DNA of 64,000 nt from Rhizobium mesoamericanum STM3625 (GTDB taxonomy: Bacteria; Pseudomonadota; Alphaproteobacteria; Rhizobiales; Rhizobiaceae), in NCBI RefSeq assembly GCF_000312665.1, contig NZ_HF536772.1, positions 2,307,813 to 2,371,812 of the forward strand, given 5' to 3'. Below are positions 33,348-43,317 of the stretch, piece by piece. Position numbers and translations under genes: made by a program. Position 1 is the first letter of the stretch. Each line of letters begins with the position of its first letter. The notes under the pieces are model-generated. The model saw only the letters and a program-made list of their open reading frames with translations. It was not told the origin of the DNA and did no database searches.

Positions 33348-33968
33348 TTATCCCTTCGCCCCGATCTTGCTTTCCGTCCCGCTGATCAGGCGGGAGATGT
33401 TGGCCTTGTGCTTCCAATAGGAGATGACGGTCATGATTGCCATGATCGCTGCAACCTTCTCGGCGTCCAGTATCCACAATGCAATCGGAATGACAAGCAT
33501 TGCAACCAGTGCCGAAAGCGACGAGTAGCGGGTCGTGAAAGCGACAGCCAACCAGACCGCGGCGAAAGCCAGAACCATGATCGGCGCAACGCCGAGCAGC
33601 GTTCCGATATAGGTGGCAACACCCTTGCCGCCCTTGAAACCGATCCAGACCGGGAAGAGGTGACCGACAAAGGCAAAGAAGCCTGCAATCAGCGCCGCTT
33701 CGTTGCCCAGGAAGTAGCCGACGATCCAGACTGCGGCGGATGCCTTCAGTGCATCGAGCAGAAGCGTTGCGGCCGCGAGCTTCTTGTTGCCGGTTCTGAG
33801 TACGTTGGTCGCGCCGATATTGCCGGATCCGATGCTGCGCACGTCGCCAAGCCCGGCCGCCTTTGTCAGGATCAGGCCGAAAGGGATGGAGCCAAGCAGG
33901 TAGCCGATGGCAGCTGCCGCCAGTGCGATCGGCAGCGTGATCTGCCAGGTCATGAGATCCGAGACCAT
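33348..33968 (-). CDS. plsY: Glycerol-3-phosphate acyltransferase PlsY
   Basis: 206 aa membrane protein that transfers acyl groups from acyl-phosphate to glycerol-3-phosphate in phospholipid synthesis. The three family motifs are visible: [24 protein letters not shown] and [10 protein letters not shown] with [14 protein letters not shown]. About five to six membrane helices. It sits 24 bp after pyrC. Confidence 0.94.
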   Translation of the reverse strand: MVSDLMTWQITLPIALAAAAIGYLLGSIPFGLILTKAAGLGDVRSIGSGNIGATNVLRTGNKKLAAATLLLDALKASAAVWIVGYFLGNEAALIAGFFAFVGHLFPVWIGFKGGKGVATYIGTLLGVAPIMVLAFAAVWLAVAFTTRYSSLSALVAMLVIPIALWILDAEKVAAIMAIMTVISYWKHKANISRLISGTESKIGAKG

Positions 33969-33992
33969 GTTCCCTCCGGTGGTCTTTATTCT

Positions 33993-35282
33993 TTATATCG
34001 TGTGCACGCACTGTCCTGCGACGTAGGTCGCAACAGCCCGTCCGCTGAAGCGCGCGTCTTCGAACGGCGTGTTCTTCGAGCGGGAAAGAAGCATGTCCTT
34101 CGAAACAAGCCAAGGGTCATCGAGATCGATCAGCGTGATATCTGCCTTGGCGCCCGGGTTCAGCGTGCCGGCCTCGAGGCCGAAGATCTGCGCCGGCCGC
34201 GTTGACATGGCATCGATCAGCCGCATCAGGCTGACCTGACCGCTATGATAAAGGCGCAGCCCCGCAGCTAGCATCGTTTCAAGGCCGACGGCGCCGTCCG
34301 CTGCCTCGCCGAAAGGCAGGCGCTTCGTGTCGACATCCTGCGGATCGTGCGAGGAGACGATAATATCGATCGCGCCGCGCGCCAGCGCATCCACCATCGC
34401 CACACGGTCGTCCTCGGAACGCAGCGGTGGGTAGAGCTTGAAGAAGGTGCGATATTCGCCGATGTCGTTTTCGTTGAGCGAGAGATTGTTGATCGAGATG
34501 CCGCAGGTCACCGTGGCCCCACGGGTCCTGGCAAGCTCGATCGCCTCGACTGATTCCGGCACGGAGATCATCGCAGCGTGATAGTGGCCGCGCGTCAGCT
34601 TGGCGATACGCAGGTCACGTTCGAGCGGGATGAGCTCTGCTTCCTTCGGGATGCCGCCGAGGCCGAGCCAGCTGGCGAACAGTCCCTCATGCATGACTCC
34701 GGTGGCGCCAAGATACTTGTCGCGGGTCTCGCAGGAGATCACCGCGCCGAATTCCCGCGCATAGGTCATCACCCGGCGCAGGACCTGCGTGTCATGGACG
34801 CTCGAGCGGCCATCGGTGAACGCGACGGCGCCGGCCTCCATCAGCAGGCCGATCTCGGTCATTTCCTCGCCGGCAAGATGCTTGGTGATCGCCGCTGCCG
34901 GATAGACGTTGATGAGCGCCTTGTCCTTCGCCGTCTTCTTGACGAACTCGACCAGTGCGATGTCGTCGATGACAGGATCGGTGTCGGGCATCATGATGAT
35001 CGAGGTGACGCCGCCGGCTGCAGCCGCACGGCTTGCCGACGCGATCGTCTCGCGATGTTCCGCGCCGGGTTCACCGATATGGACGCGTGCGTCCACGAGG
35101 CCTGGTGTGGCGACGAGGCCGGTGCAATCGCGTACGTGGGCGCCAGTTGGCGTTGCCTGGCTCTGCGCGTCCGCGCCAGCCGCGACGATCAAACCATCCT
35201 TGACAATGATCGTGCCGACTTCGTCGAGATTGCGCGAGGGGTCGACGATGCGAACGTTCTTGAGGACGATCGAGTTCTTCAT
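33993..35282 (-). CDS. pyrC: Dihydroorotase-like protein, predicted inactive (PyrC'/PyrX type)
   Basis: 429 aa amidohydrolase fold, overlapping pyrB by four bases. Every expected metal ligand is changed. HxH is [10 protein letters not shown] with the first His replaced by Arg; the lysine region reads AFTDGRSSV; the HCED site reads SCETRD; the HVST-type site is [11 protein letters not shown]; and the DHAPH site is SSHDPQDVD. In pseudomonads such non-catalytic DHOase homologues are needed for assembly of aspartate transcarbamoylase. The same role is likely here, with the active dihydroorotase encoded elsewhere. Confidence 0.88.
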   Translation of the reverse strand: MKNSIVLKNVRIVDPSRNLDEVGTIIVKDGLIVAAGADAQSQATPTGAHVRDCTGLVATPGLVDARVHIGEPGAEHRETIASASRAAAAGGVTSIIMMPDTDPVIDDIALVEFVKKTAKDKALINVYPAAAITKHLAGEEMTEIGLLMEAGAVAFTDGRSSVHDTQVLRRVMTYAREFGAVISCETRDKYLGATGVMHEGLFASWLGLGGIPKEAELIPLERDLRIAKLTRGHYHAAMISVPESVEAIELARTRGATVTCGISINNLSLNENDIGEYRTFFKLYPPLRSEDDRVAMVDALARGAIDIIVSSHDPQDVDTKRLPFGEAADGAVGLETMLAAGLRLYHSGQVSLMRLIDAMSTRPAQIFGLEAGTLNPGAKADITLIDLDDPWLVSKDMLLSRSKNTPFEDARFSGRAVATYVAGQCVHTI

Positions 35283-36235
35283 GCGCCGGCTCCTTCGGTT
35301 CGGGGACCCTGGTTCTGCGAGACCAGCAGCGTCTCCATCACGGCCATACGCACGGCAACTCCCATTTCCACCTGTTGCGCAATCACACTCTGCGGGCCGT
35401 CGGCGACCTCGGAGGAGATCTCGACGCCCCGGTTCATTGGGCCGGGATGCATGACAAGGGCATCTTCCTTTGCCGCCTTGAGGGTCTCCGCGTCGAGACC
35501 ATAGAAATGATAGTATTCGCGCACCGACGGCACGAAGGCGCCGGACATGCGCTCGCGCTGCAGGCGCAGCATCATCACCACGTCAGCGTCTTTCAGGCCC
35601 TCCTTCATGGAATGAAAGACCTCGACGCCCATCTCGGCGATACCGGCAGGCAGCAGCGTTGCGGGCGCCACGACACGCACGCGCGCGCCCATCGCGTTCA
35701 GCAGCAGGATGTTCGAGCGCGCCACGCGCGAATGCAGAACGTCGCCGCAGATCGCGACGATGATCCGCGACAGCTTGCCCTTGGCGCGGCGGATTGTCAG
35801 AGCGTCGAGCAGCGCTTGGGTCGGATGCTCGTGCTGGCCGTCGCCGGCGTTGACCACCGAGCAGGATACCTTCTGTGCAAGCAGGGCAGCGGCACCGGCA
35901 CTGGAATGGCGGATAACGAGCACATCGGGCCGCATCGCGTTCAGCGTCATTGCCGTGTCAATCAGCGTCTCGCCCTTCTTCACCGAAGAGTTACCGACCG
36001 ACATGTTCATCACGTCGGCGCCGAGGCGCTTTCCGGCGAGCTCGAAGGAAGATTGCGTGCGCGTTGAGGCTTCGAAAAACAGGTTGATTTGCGTGAGGCC
36101 TCGCAGCGTCGATGTCTTCTTCTCTCTCTGACGGCTGATCTTGACGGCCTCGTCCGCCTTGTCGAGGAGAAAGGTGATATCCTGCTCTGTGAGCCCTTTG
36201 ATACCGATGAGGTGGCGGTGGGGAAAGAAGACCAT
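35279..36235 (-). CDS. pyrB: Aspartate carbamoyltransferase catalytic chain
   Basis: 318 aa. It forms carbamoyl-aspartate in pyrimidine synthesis. The carbamoyl-phosphate loop [13 protein letters not shown] contains STRT at 57-60; [11 protein letters not shown] gives the lysine loop, [13 protein letters not shown] the HPTQ motif, and [11 protein letters not shown] the aspartate site. No regulatory pyrI follows; instead the pyrC-like gene does, as in the pseudomonad-type dodecameric enzyme. Confidence 0.95.
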   Translation of the reverse strand: MVFFPHRHLIGIKGLTEQDITFLLDKADEAVKISRQREKKTSTLRGLTQINLFFEASTRTQSSFELAGKRLGADVMNMSVGNSSVKKGETLIDTAMTLNAMRPDVLVIRHSSAGAAALLAQKVSCSVVNAGDGQHEHPTQALLDALTIRRAKGKLSRIIVAICGDVLHSRVARSNILLLNAMGARVRVVAPATLLPAGIAEMGVEVFHSMKEGLKDADVVMMLRLQRERMSGAFVPSVREYYHFYGLDAETLKAAKEDALVMHPGPMNRGVEISSEVADGPQSVIAQQVEMGVAVRMAVMETLLVSQNQGPRTEGAGA

Positions 36236-36362
36236 GAACCTGCCTCTTGCTGTCGTCTGCGGGGTCTATAAAGAGTGAGCCTGGCGGCGGCAAGCTTGCG
36301 CTGTGGGCAAAGAACCGTCTCCCCCTGCAATTTTACCCGAATTCAACTATTGCAGAGGATAG

Positions 36363-36378
36363 GGAAATTATAACTTCC
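36363..36378. promoter_or_regulatory. 16-bp near-palindrome upstream of the acyl-CoA dehydrogenase
   Basis: GGAAATTATAACTTCC matches its own reverse complement at 14 of 16 positions and lies 39 bp before the ATG of the acyl-CoA dehydrogenase gene. A second TTTCCC follows at 36381. It could be a repressor site, for instance for the TetR regulator at 38.8 kb, but this is a guess. Confidence 0.35.
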
Positions 36379-36416
36379 GGTTTCCCTTTGCCTGCCTCTT
36401 GCACTAGAAGCGATTC

Positions 36417-38066
36417 ATGACGCCCGCCGAAGAGAAACTTGCCGAACTCAACCAGCCGAGCCTGTGGTCCGGCATCAATGCCTACAGGTCCGATCCGCTG
36501 ATCGTCGACCTGACGGGAACGCTGCCGCGCGGGATCCGCGACGATCTCGACAATATGGGCCGTTACGTGACATCGCCAGAGGCCCAGGAGCTGGCGCGCA
36601 TGGCGAATCAGGGCACGCCGCAGCTGCGCACGCATGGTCCGCGCGGCGAGCGGCTCGATGTCGTCGAGTTCCATCCTGCCTGGCACGCACTGATGCGCCG
36701 TTCGATGTCATCGGGGCTCCATTCGTCGGTATGGGATCCGCAGTCGGATACGGAGGCGAAAAATCAGGCCCACAAGGTCAGGGCGGCCCGCTTCTACCTC
36801 ACGGCGCAACTCGAATGCGGCCACCTTTGCCCGCTGACGATGACGAGTGCCTCCGTGGCAGCGCTGTCTGCTTCGCCTGGCGTGCAGAAGGACTGGGCGC
36901 CGAAAATCCTGTCGCGCAAATATGATTCCACCAACAAGCCCGCCATGCAGAAATCCTCCGTGACGATCGGCATGGGCATGACCGAGAAGCAGGGCGGCAC
37001 CGACGTTCGCGCCAACAAGACGACGGCCGAAAAGGTCAGCGAAGGCATCTACCGCCTGTCCGGTCACAAGTGGTTCATGTCGGCGCCGATGAGCGATGCC
37101 TTTGTGATGCTGGCACAAACGAAGGATGGGATGGGTTGCTTCCTCGTTCCACGTCTTCTCGAAGACGGTTCGGCAAATGGCCTGCACTTCCAGCGTCTGA
37201 AGGACAAGGTCGGCAACCGCTCCAACGCCTCGTCTGAAGTCGAATTCAGCGATACCTTCGGCTTCCTGCTCGGCACGCCGGATGGCGGTATCCGAACCAT
37301 TCTAGACATGGTGACATTGACGCGCCTGGACTGCGCGCTCGCCTCCTCGGGCATCATGCGTGCCTCGCTCGCTGAGGCCGTACATCATACCCGCGGACGC
37401 AGCGTTTTCGGCAAGATGCTGGTGAGCCAGCCGATCATGACGCGGGTTTTGGCGGATATGGCGCTCGATGTGGCGGCCGCCACGGCGCTGTCCTTCCGCC
37501 TTGCCGATGCGTTCGACCGGGCGCGGGGCAGTGCCGAAGAGGCGGCCTACGCCCGCGTCATGACGCCGGTTGCAAAATACTGGTGCTGCAAGATCGCGCC
37601 GTCACTGATCTACGAGGCAATGGAGTGCATCGGCGGCAGTGGTTACATCGAGGAGCGTCCGATCGCCCGCCATTACCGGGAAGCGCCGGTCAACGCGATC
37701 TGGGAAGGCTCGGGCAACGTCATGGCGCTGGATGTACTGCGCATCCTTGACCGCGGCAAGGATCTCTTCGAGACGGTTTTTGCCGGGCTCGCGCGTGATC
37801 TCGGGCCTGCGGGCAAGAAGACCATCGACGTGCTGCGCGCCGCCATGGCGCTTTGCGAGCGGGACGAGGGCGCTGCGCGTCTCTTGGTCGAACAACTGGC
37901 ACTGGCCGCCGGCGCTGCCGAACTCTATCGTCTGGGAGCGGGGCGGATCGCCGACGCCTTCATCGAGACCCGTCTGGCAGGCGGCTGGCGCTCCACCTAT
38001 GGCATGCTGGATTCGCGCTTCGACGCCAGCTACATCGTCGATCTGCTCTATCCGCCAGCAAGCTGA
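36417..38066 (+). CDS. Acyl-CoA dehydrogenase, AidB-like
   Basis: 549 aa, longer than ordinary acyl-CoA dehydrogenases (about 380 aa) and with the extra N-terminal and C-terminal regions of the AidB group. Landmarks are the flavin-binding GMGMTEKQGGTDVRAN, GHKWFMSAPMSD and the late ECIGGSGYIEE...YREAPVNAIWEGSGNV. E. coli AidB is a DNA-binding flavoprotein induced in the adaptive response to alkylation; rhizobial members may do this or oxidise branched acyl-CoAs. Its stop overlaps the following GNAT start (TGATG). Confidence 0.87.
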   Translation: MTPAEEKLAELNQPSLWSGINAYRSDPLIVDLTGTLPRGIRDDLDNMGRYVTSPEAQELARMANQGTPQLRTHGPRGERLDVVEFHPAWHALMRRSMSSGLHSSVWDPQSDTEAKNQAHKVRAARFYLTAQLECGHLCPLTMTSASVAALSASPGVQKDWAPKILSRKYDSTNKPAMQKSSVTIGMGMTEKQGGTDVRANKTTAEKVSEGIYRLSGHKWFMSAPMSDAFVMLAQTKDGMGCFLVPRLLEDGSANGLHFQRLKDKVGNRSNASSEVEFSDTFGFLLGTPDGGIRTILDMVTLTRLDCALASSGIMRASLAEAVHHTRGRSVFGKMLVSQPIMTRVLADMALDVAAATALSFRLADAFDRARGSAEEAAYARVMTPVAKYWCCKIAPSLIYEAMECIGGSGYIEERPIARHYREAPVNAIWEGSGNVMALDVLRILDRGKDLFETVFAGLARDLGPAGKKTIDVLRAAMALCERDEGAARLLVEQLALAAGAAELYRLGAGRIADAFIETRLAGGWRSTYGMLDSRFDASYIVDLLYPPAS

Positions 38067-38683
38067 TGACTGTACTGCGCCCCGTCCGAGCCGATGATCT
38101 CGAACAGATCTATCGAATCTCGCTGGTGACGGGCCATGCAGGCCGCGATGCGTCCGGGCTGCATCGCGACGGCAAGCTGATCGGGCATGTCTACTCAGCG
38201 CCTTACGTCTCGCTCAGTCCCGAAACGGCTTTCGTGGCAGAAGATACGCAAGGCGTTGCCGGCTACATTGTCGGTGCTTTCGACACGGTCGGATTCGAGC
38301 AGCGCCTCGAACGCGAGTGGTGGCCCTCGCTTCGCAAGATCTATACCGACCCGCAGGGCGATCCTTCCAGTTGGAACGCGGATGAGGCGTATGCCGCGTC
38401 AATCCATCACCCGCCCCACGTGCCTGCTGCGATCGTCGACGTCTTTCCCGCCCATATTCACATGAACCTTCTGCCGCGCCGTCAGGGGCAGGGGGTAGGC
38501 ACCATGCTTCTTGAGAGATGGTTGAAGAATGCCCGAGAGGCTGGCGTAAGTGCTGTCCACCTCGGCGCCAGCGCTAACAACCATGATGCGCTGCGCTTCT
38601 GGGGGGCGCGTGGGTTTGTCCGCCTCGAACCTCCTTTGGTGGATGCGTCCGATCCGACTGCGTGGTTTGGGCAGAAGCTCTAG
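38066..38683 (+). CDS. GNAT family N-acetyltransferase
   Basis: 205 aa. N-terminal MTVLRPVRADDLEQIYRI and the acetyl-CoA pyrophosphate loop LPRRQGQGVGTMLLERWL near residues 145-162 identify the fold, with ASANNHDALRFWGARGF at the end. The insert with EREWWPSLRKIYTDP is reminiscent of bacterial O-GlcNAcase-associated acetyltransferases. Translationally coupled to the AidB-like gene; substrate unknown. Confidence 0.82.
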   Translation: MTVLRPVRADDLEQIYRISLVTGHAGRDASGLHRDGKLIGHVYSAPYVSLSPETAFVAEDTQGVAGYIVGAFDTVGFEQRLEREWWPSLRKIYTDPQGDPSSWNADEAYAASIHHPPHVPAAIVDVFPAHIHMNLLPRRQGQGVGTMLLERWLKNAREAGVSAVHLGASANNHDALRFWGARGFVRLEPPLVDASDPTAWFGQKL

Positions 38684-38825
38684 TTACCATCGTGTCGCCG
38701 AACGGTGACGTCAGTTGCTGACGGCGTCTTTGGCATGCTGTCCACAATCTTTCAAAGGCTTGTCCGTTGCCGGTGGTGGGTGAGGTTGCTACTCACCACA
38801 AAGTGACAATTCGGACCGAATCCCA

Positions 38826-39488
38826 ATGCTCAATGATCCCATGGTGCTGGCGCCTGTTACCGAGGCAATCCGTGTCGAGCCGGAAAAGCGTATCCGAGAC
38901 CGGAGCGCGACCGAGAAGGCCATCCTGAAGGCAGCCAAGTCGCTGCTAGCGGAGGAGGGGTTCCAGAATTTCGGGATCAATGCGGTTGCCCGCCGCGCAG
39001 GATGCGACAAACAGCTGATCTATCGCTACTATGGCGGCTTGAACGGTCTGGTGGAGGCGATCGGTGCCGATCTTGGTAATTGGGTTAGGGACCGCATTCC
39101 CGAGGACACCGGCGGCATGTTCCTCCTGACCTACGGCGATCTGATGGAGCGGCTATCGCTGCTTTTCCTGGAAGCGTTGCGGGATGATCCGCTTGTTCGT
39201 CGCATTGTTGCCTGGGAGGTCTCCGAAAGCACCGAGCAGGTCCGTCGACTGTCCGAGGCGCGGTCGAAGGCCTTGGCAAACTGGCTCGACCGCATGCGCG
39301 GATCGCTGACGCCGCCGAAGGGAGTCGACGTCGTGGCCGTCAATGCGATTTTGATCGCAGCCATCCAGCATCTCGTCCTTTCCGCATCCGCCGGCGGCCA
39401 GTGCGCCGGACTGGCCCTCAAAACGTCGAAGGATTGGGAGAAGGCGGCGACCGCTCTCAAACGCATCGTTCGCGGCGTCTACGGCTGA
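38826..39488 (+). CDS. TetR/AcrR family transcriptional regulator
   Basis: 220 aa. A helix-turn-helix lies at about residues 30-75 (ATEKAILKAAKSLLAEEGF, then INAVARRAGCDKQLIYRYYGGLNGL), followed by a helical ligand-binding domain. It lies 140 bp after the AidB-GNAT pair and could regulate it. No strong ribosome site is visible at this ATG; MVLAPVTEA five codons later is an alternative start. Confidence 0.85.
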   Translation: MLNDPMVLAPVTEAIRVEPEKRIRDRSATEKAILKAAKSLLAEEGFQNFGINAVARRAGCDKQLIYRYYGGLNGLVEAIGADLGNWVRDRIPEDTGGMFLLTYGDLMERLSLLFLEALRDDPLVRRIVAWEVSESTEQVRRLSEARSKALANWLDRMRGSLTPPKGVDVVAVNAILIAAIQHLVLSASAGGQCAGLALKTSKDWEKAATALKRIVRGVYG

Positions 39489-39612
39489 AGCAGAGAGGAT
39501 CTTTCCACAGGTGCGAGGGCCCCGCGTTAACCTTAACAAATGGTTTACGTTGCGCCTTTCCGGTTAAGAAGTCAGGTTGCAGGGCAGTCCAAAATGTCGG
39601 GTGTCTGGAACC

Positions 39613-39786
39613 ATGGGAACCAAAATCGCGAGAGCCGCGTTTCTTGTTGCCGCGATAATGTTTTTCGCTGTGCTTGCGCTGGATATCGCTGTGCCGGCGC
39701 TGGTTCTGGGTTCGATGGCTATGTCGATATGGCTGGTTTCTGACGAGGGACTATCCGTTCGAAAAGAACGAGAGACGACCGCATGA
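39613..39786 (+). CDS. 57-aa hypothetical membrane protein
   Basis: Two hydrophobic segments (about residues 6-25 and 27-42) and a charged tail [10 protein letters not shown]. The stop overlaps the next ATG (ATGA), which argues for translation. A GTG at 39601 in frame could add four residues. No known domain recognised. Confidence 0.5.
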   Translation: MGTKIARAAFLVAAIMFFAVLALDIAVPALVLGSMAMSIWLVSDEGLSVRKERETTA

Positions 39787-40115
39787 AGTGGTTTCTGATC
39801 TTCTGGGCCGGTCCCATTGTGTTTTTGGCGGGATGGTACTGGCTTTCCTATTACGACATGAACTTCGGCATCTTTATGCTGAGCAGGCAGGTTCATGACC
39901 TGACGTTCCAGATCTATGGAAAGGTCCTTGGCATTCCGCCGGAAACTATTCCGCCGCTGGTCGCCCGCGCAATCGCCATCGACAGCCTCGTCGTCTTTGC
40001 AATCATCGGGTTCCGCCGACGCAAGGCAATCGCCGCCTGGTGGCGTGCGCGTCAGGCGTCCAAGTCGTCCGATGCTGCTCTGCCGAGCAAGGACAGCCTG
40101 TCCAGCGCTCCTTGA
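39783..40115 (+). CDS. DUF6105-like small membrane protein
   Basis: 110 aa. Two membrane helices (about residues 4-22 and 62-78) and a conserved-looking central part [25 protein letters not shown] recall this as DUF6105, a Rhizobiales family of unknown function; the family number is from memory. It overlaps the stop of the 57-aa gene and also overlaps the convergent ruvX by 64 bp. Confidence 0.65.
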   Translation: MKWFLIFWAGPIVFLAGWYWLSYYDMNFGIFMLSRQVHDLTFQIYGKVLGIPPETIPPLVARAIAIDSLVVFAIIGFRRRKAIAAWWRARQASKSSDAALPSKDSLSSAP

Positions 40116-40546
40116 AGAATGAAGCTTGCCGCGGCCGAGTCGATCCGCTCGGCACGCTGCCTGCGCGACACATCCATTTCCAAGAGCGCGCGCTCGGCGG
40201 CAACCGTCGACAGTCGTTCGTCCCAGTAGACGAAGGGCAAATCGGTCTTCTGCTCCATATTGCGCACGAAGGCGCGTGTTGCCTGGACACGGGGTCCAGC
40301 CGATCCGTCCATATTCATCGGCAGACCGATAACGAAGGCTGCGACCTTTTCCCTTGCGGCGAACTCCAGCAGTGTGACCGCATCGATCGCGAATTTCTCA
40401 CGCCTGATGACCGGCCGTGGTGTCGAAAAGCGCCGTCCGAGATCAGACATCGAAAGACCGATTGTCTTCGTGCCGAGATCGAGACCGGCGATCGCCTGTC
40501 CCGGCTGTAGCACCGTCGCAAGTTCCTCGATCGTCAGCACCGTCAT
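40052..40546 (-). CDS. ruvX: RuvX/YqgF-type Holliday junction resolvase-like nuclease
   Basis: 164 aa with an RNase H fold: [16 protein letters not shown] (Asp23), [31 protein letters not shown] and the late [14 protein letters not shown] with its acidic residue. In E. coli YqgF acts in maturation of pre-16S rRNA. The 3' end overlaps the membrane protein gene on the other strand by 64 bp. Confidence 0.92.
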   Translation of the reverse strand: MTVLTIEELATVLQPGQAIAGLDLGTKTIGLSMSDLGRRFSTPRPVIRREKFAIDAVTLLEFAAREKVAAFVIGLPMNMDGSAGPRVQATRAFVRNMEQKTDLPFVYWDERLSTVAAERALLEMDVSRRQRAERIDSAAASFILQGALDRLSLLGRAASDDLDA

Positions 40547-40663
40547 CGTCGTTTCATCCCGTCAAAAGAAATTGAAGTAATGCCGCTTTTCTTTGTAGCG
40601 GCATCCGATATGTCCATAACCAGCAAAGCAGGCTTTTGCATCCAGTAATAAAGGGAGAATTTC

Positions 40664-41368
40664 ATGAAGATCACTTGGCTTGGTCACTCCGCTTTCCGCA
40701 TCGAGATCGGAAAGGCGAAAATCCTGCTGGATCCATTCTTGTCGCACAATCCGTCCTTTGCCGGCCAGACAGCGAAGGATGTGGCGAGCGGCATCACACA
40801 TATCCTTCTGACACATGGTCACGGCGATCATGTCGGTGATACCGTCGCACTCGCCAAGGAGACCGGCGCGGTCGTTCTCGCCAACGCCGATCTTGCAGCC
40901 TGGCTTGGCTCCAAGGGCCTGAAGAAGATCGAACCGGGCAACACCGGCGGTACGATTTCGTTCAACGGTTTCTCGGCGACCTTCACCAATGCGCTGCATT
41001 CCTCCGCGCAGATCACCGAGGACGGCGTTTCGCACGCCCTCGGCAATGCCAACGGCCTGATGCTGCACTTCGACGAGGAAGCTTCTATCCTGGCAATGGG
41101 CGACACCGACCTCTTTTCGGACATGGCGCTGATCGACGAACTGCATCAGCCGGATATCGGCTTCGTGCCGGTCGGTGACCGCTTCACGATGGGCGGCGCG
41201 GTGGCAGCCCTCGCCTGCCAGCGCTACTTCAACTTCAAGACCGCCATTCCCTGCCACTATGGCACCTTCCCGATCATCGACCAGACGCCCGAGAAGTTCG
41301 TCTCCGGCATGGAGGGATCGAAGACGGCAGTGAAGGCGCCGAAGCCGGGCGAAAGCATTTCTCTCTGA
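40664..41368 (+). CDS. Metal-dependent hydrolase, UPF0173 family
   Basis: 234 aa metallo-beta-lactamase fold. [14 protein letters not shown] begins the protein and [11 protein letters not shown] provides His51, His53, Asp55 and His56; a later GDTDLFSDM and CHYGTFP supply the other ligands. It resembles YtkL-type predicted hydrolases; substrate unknown. Good AGGGAGA precedes the ATG. Confidence 0.9.
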   Translation: MKITWLGHSAFRIEIGKAKILLDPFLSHNPSFAGQTAKDVASGITHILLTHGHGDHVGDTVALAKETGAVVLANADLAAWLGSKGLKKIEPGNTGGTISFNGFSATFTNALHSSAQITEDGVSHALGNANGLMLHFDEEASILAMGDTDLFSDMALIDELHQPDIGFVPVGDRFTMGGAVAALACQRYFNFKTAIPCHYGTFPIIDQTPEKFVSGMEGSKTAVKAPKPGESISL

Positions 41369-41421
41369 TCGAGGTCCTGCCGAAATCACGTCGATTTCGG
41401 CGGCGGAATTCTACGTGATCC

Positions 41422-41458
41422 AAAGGCATGCCCGTTGCGCATAGCGGGCATGGCCTTT
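41422..41458 (+). terminator. Strong hairpin in the gatC leader
   Basis: CATGCCCG / CGGGCATG with a ten-base loop, extended after a bulge by AAAGG / CCTTT, followed by ATAGCGGG. It lies 36 bp before gatC and 55 bp after the UPF0173 gene. It could end the upstream transcript or act as a gatCA leader structure. A second hairpin, GCCGAAATC / GATTTCGGC, is at 41379-41401. Confidence 0.5.
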
Positions 41459-41493
41459 ATAGCGGGTAGGAAAAATCCTATCCGGAGAATACC

Positions 41494-41781
41494 ATGTCCG
41501 TCGACTTTGCCACCGTTAAGCGCGTAGCGCGCCTTGCCCGTATTGCCGTCTCCGAAGAAGAAGCAAATCGCATGGTGGGTGAGCTCAATGGCATCTTAGG
41601 CTTCGTCGAGCAGCTGTCCGAGGTCGACGTCGAGGGCGTCGAGGCAATGACATCGGTCACGCCGGTGGAGATGAAAAAGCGCACGGACGACGTGACCGAC
41701 GGCAACAAGGCCGCCGACATCGTATCGAATGCGCCCGTCACCGATCAGAATTTCTTCCTGGTACCCAAAGTCGTCGAATAA
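41494..41781 (+). CDS. gatC: Asp/Glu-tRNA amidotransferase subunit C
   Basis: 95 aa, the small subunit that wraps between GatA and GatB and stabilises the complex making Gln-tRNA-Gln and Asn-tRNA-Asn. [20 protein letters not shown] at the start and PKVVE at the end are family features. gatA follows after 54 bp. Confidence 0.95.
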   Translation: MSVDFATVKRVARLARIAVSEEEANRMVGELNGILGFVEQLSEVDVEGVEAMTSVTPVEMKKRTDDVTDGNKAADIVSNAPVTDQNFFLVPKVVE

Positions 41782-41835
41782 GGCTTTCGCCGCTTTCCGA
41801 CCTCCGTTGCCGTTCCACATTTGAAGCGAATTACC

Positions 41836-43317
41836 ATGAGCGAACTCACCAGCCTGACCATTGCCGAAGCCCGCACGAAGCTGCGCGCCAAGGAAATCAA
41901 AGCGACCGAACTGACCGAAGCCTATATTTCGGCGATCGAAGCGGCCAACGATAAGCTCAACGCCTATATCAAGGTCACGCCCGAGAAGGCGTTGCAGATG
42001 GCAGAAGCCTCCGACGCACGGCTCGCTGGCGGCAAGGGCGGCGAGCTCGAAGGTATTCCGCTCGGCATCAAGGACCTGTTTGCCACCGAGGGCATTCACA
42101 CCCAGGCCTGCAGCCACATTCTCGATGGTTTCAAGCCGCACTACGAGTCGACCGTGACGCAGAACCTGTGGGACGATGGCGCCGTCATGCTCGGCAAGCT
42201 CAACATGGACGAGTTCGCCATGGGCTCTTCCAACGAGACGTCTTACTACGGCGCGGTGATCAATCCCTGGCGTTCGGCTGGCTCCAACCAGCAACTGGTA
42301 CCCGGCGGCTCCTCGGGCGGCTCTGCAGCTGCCGTTGCAGCCCACCTTTGCGCCGGCGCAACGGCAACCGACACGGGCGGCTCGATCCGCCAGCCTGCCG
42401 CCTTCACCGGCACGGTCGGCATCAAGCCGACCTATGGCCGCTGCTCGCGCTGGGGGACAGTCGCCTTCGCATCCTCGCTCGATCAGGCAGGCCCGATTGC
42501 GCGGGACGTGCGCGATGCCGCGATCCTGTTGAAGTCGATGGCGTCGGTCGATCCCAAGGACACGACCTCGGTCGACCTGCCGGTTCCGGATTATGAGGCA
42601 GCACTCGGGCAGTCGCTGAAGGGCATGAAGATCGGCATTCCGAACGAGTACCGCGTCGATGGAATGCCGGAGGAGATCGAAACGCTCTGGCAGCAGGGAA
42701 TTGCCTGGCTGCGGGACGCCGGCGCCGAGATCGTCAACATCTCGCTGCCCCACACAAAGTACGCCCTGCCGGCCTACTACATCGTCGCTCCGGCGGAAGC
42801 CTCGTCGAACCTCGCGCGCTATGACGGCGTCCGCTATGGCCTGCGCGTCGATGGCAAGGACATCATCGACATGTACGAAAAGACGCGTGCTGCCGGCTTC
42901 GGCAAAGAAGTCAAGCGCCGCATCATGATCGGCACCTACGTTCTTTCCGCCGGCTACTATGATGCGTACTACATCAAGGCCCAGAAGGTCCGCACGCTGA
43001 TCAAGCGTGACTTCGAACTGGCTTTCAACGCAGGTGTCGATGCGATCCTGACGCCCGCGACGCCGTCGTCGGCCTTCGGCGTCGCCGACGAGAACCTCGC
43101 CTCCGATCCGGTCAAGATGTATCTGAACGACATCTTCACGGTCACGGTCAACATGGCCGGTTTGCCGGGCATCGCAGTTCCGGCTGGACTCGACCATAAG
43201 GGCCTCCCGCTCGGCCTGCAGCTGATCGGCAAGCCCTTCGACGAAGAGACGCTGTTCAAGACGGCGCACGTAATCGAACGGGCCGCAGGCAAGTTCACGC
43301 CTGCCAAGTGGTGGTAA
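41836..43317 (+). CDS. gatA: Asp/Glu-tRNA amidotransferase subunit A
   Basis: 493 aa amidase-signature enzyme that releases ammonia from glutamine. The catalytic triad is Lys79 ([10 protein letters not shown]), cis-Ser159 ([12 protein letters not shown]) and Ser183 ([11 protein letters not shown]). A TTG at 41821 is in frame, but the ATG gives the family start [13 protein letters not shown]. The stop overlaps the GTG of a degraded GNAT gene. Confidence 0.96.
   Translation: MSELTSLTIAEARTKLRAKEIKATELTEAYISAIEAANDKLNAYIKVTPEKALQMAEASDARLAGGKGGELEGIPLGIKDLFATEGIHTQACSHILDGFKPHYESTVTQNLWDDGAVMLGKLNMDEFAMGSSNETSYYGAVINPWRSAGSNQQLVPGGSSGGSAAAVAAHLCAGATATDTGGSIRQPAAFTGTVGIKPTYGRCSRWGTVAFASSLDQAGPIARDVRDAAILLKSMASVDPKDTTSVDLPVPDYEAALGQSLKGMKIGIPNEYRVDGMPEEIETLWQQGIAWLRDAGAEIVNISLPHTKYALPAYYIVAPAEASSNLARYDGVRYGLRVDGKDIIDMYEKTRAAGFGKEVKRRIMIGTYVLSAGYYDAYYIKAQKVRTLIKRDFELAFNAGVDAILTPATPSSAFGVADENLASDPVKMYLNDIFTVTVNMAGLPGIAVPAGLDHKGLPLGLQLIGKPFDEETLFKTAHVIERAAGKFTPAKWW

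Noticed and set aside
33121..34113. 330-codon minus-strand frame across plsY
   Set aside because: Most of it is out of frame with plsY and meaningless; only its last ~60 codons carry the dprA similarity, which is reported as a relic instead.
39519..39545. TTAACCTTAAC near 39525 as a CtrA site
   Set aside because: The spacing does not fit TTAA-N7-TTAA, so no site was called.
41596..43269. 557-codon open frame on the minus strand opposite gatA
   Set aside because: gatA on the other strand has all catalytic residues; the antisense frame is His/Arg/Asp-rich and has no recognisable domain. It comes from third-position GC bias.
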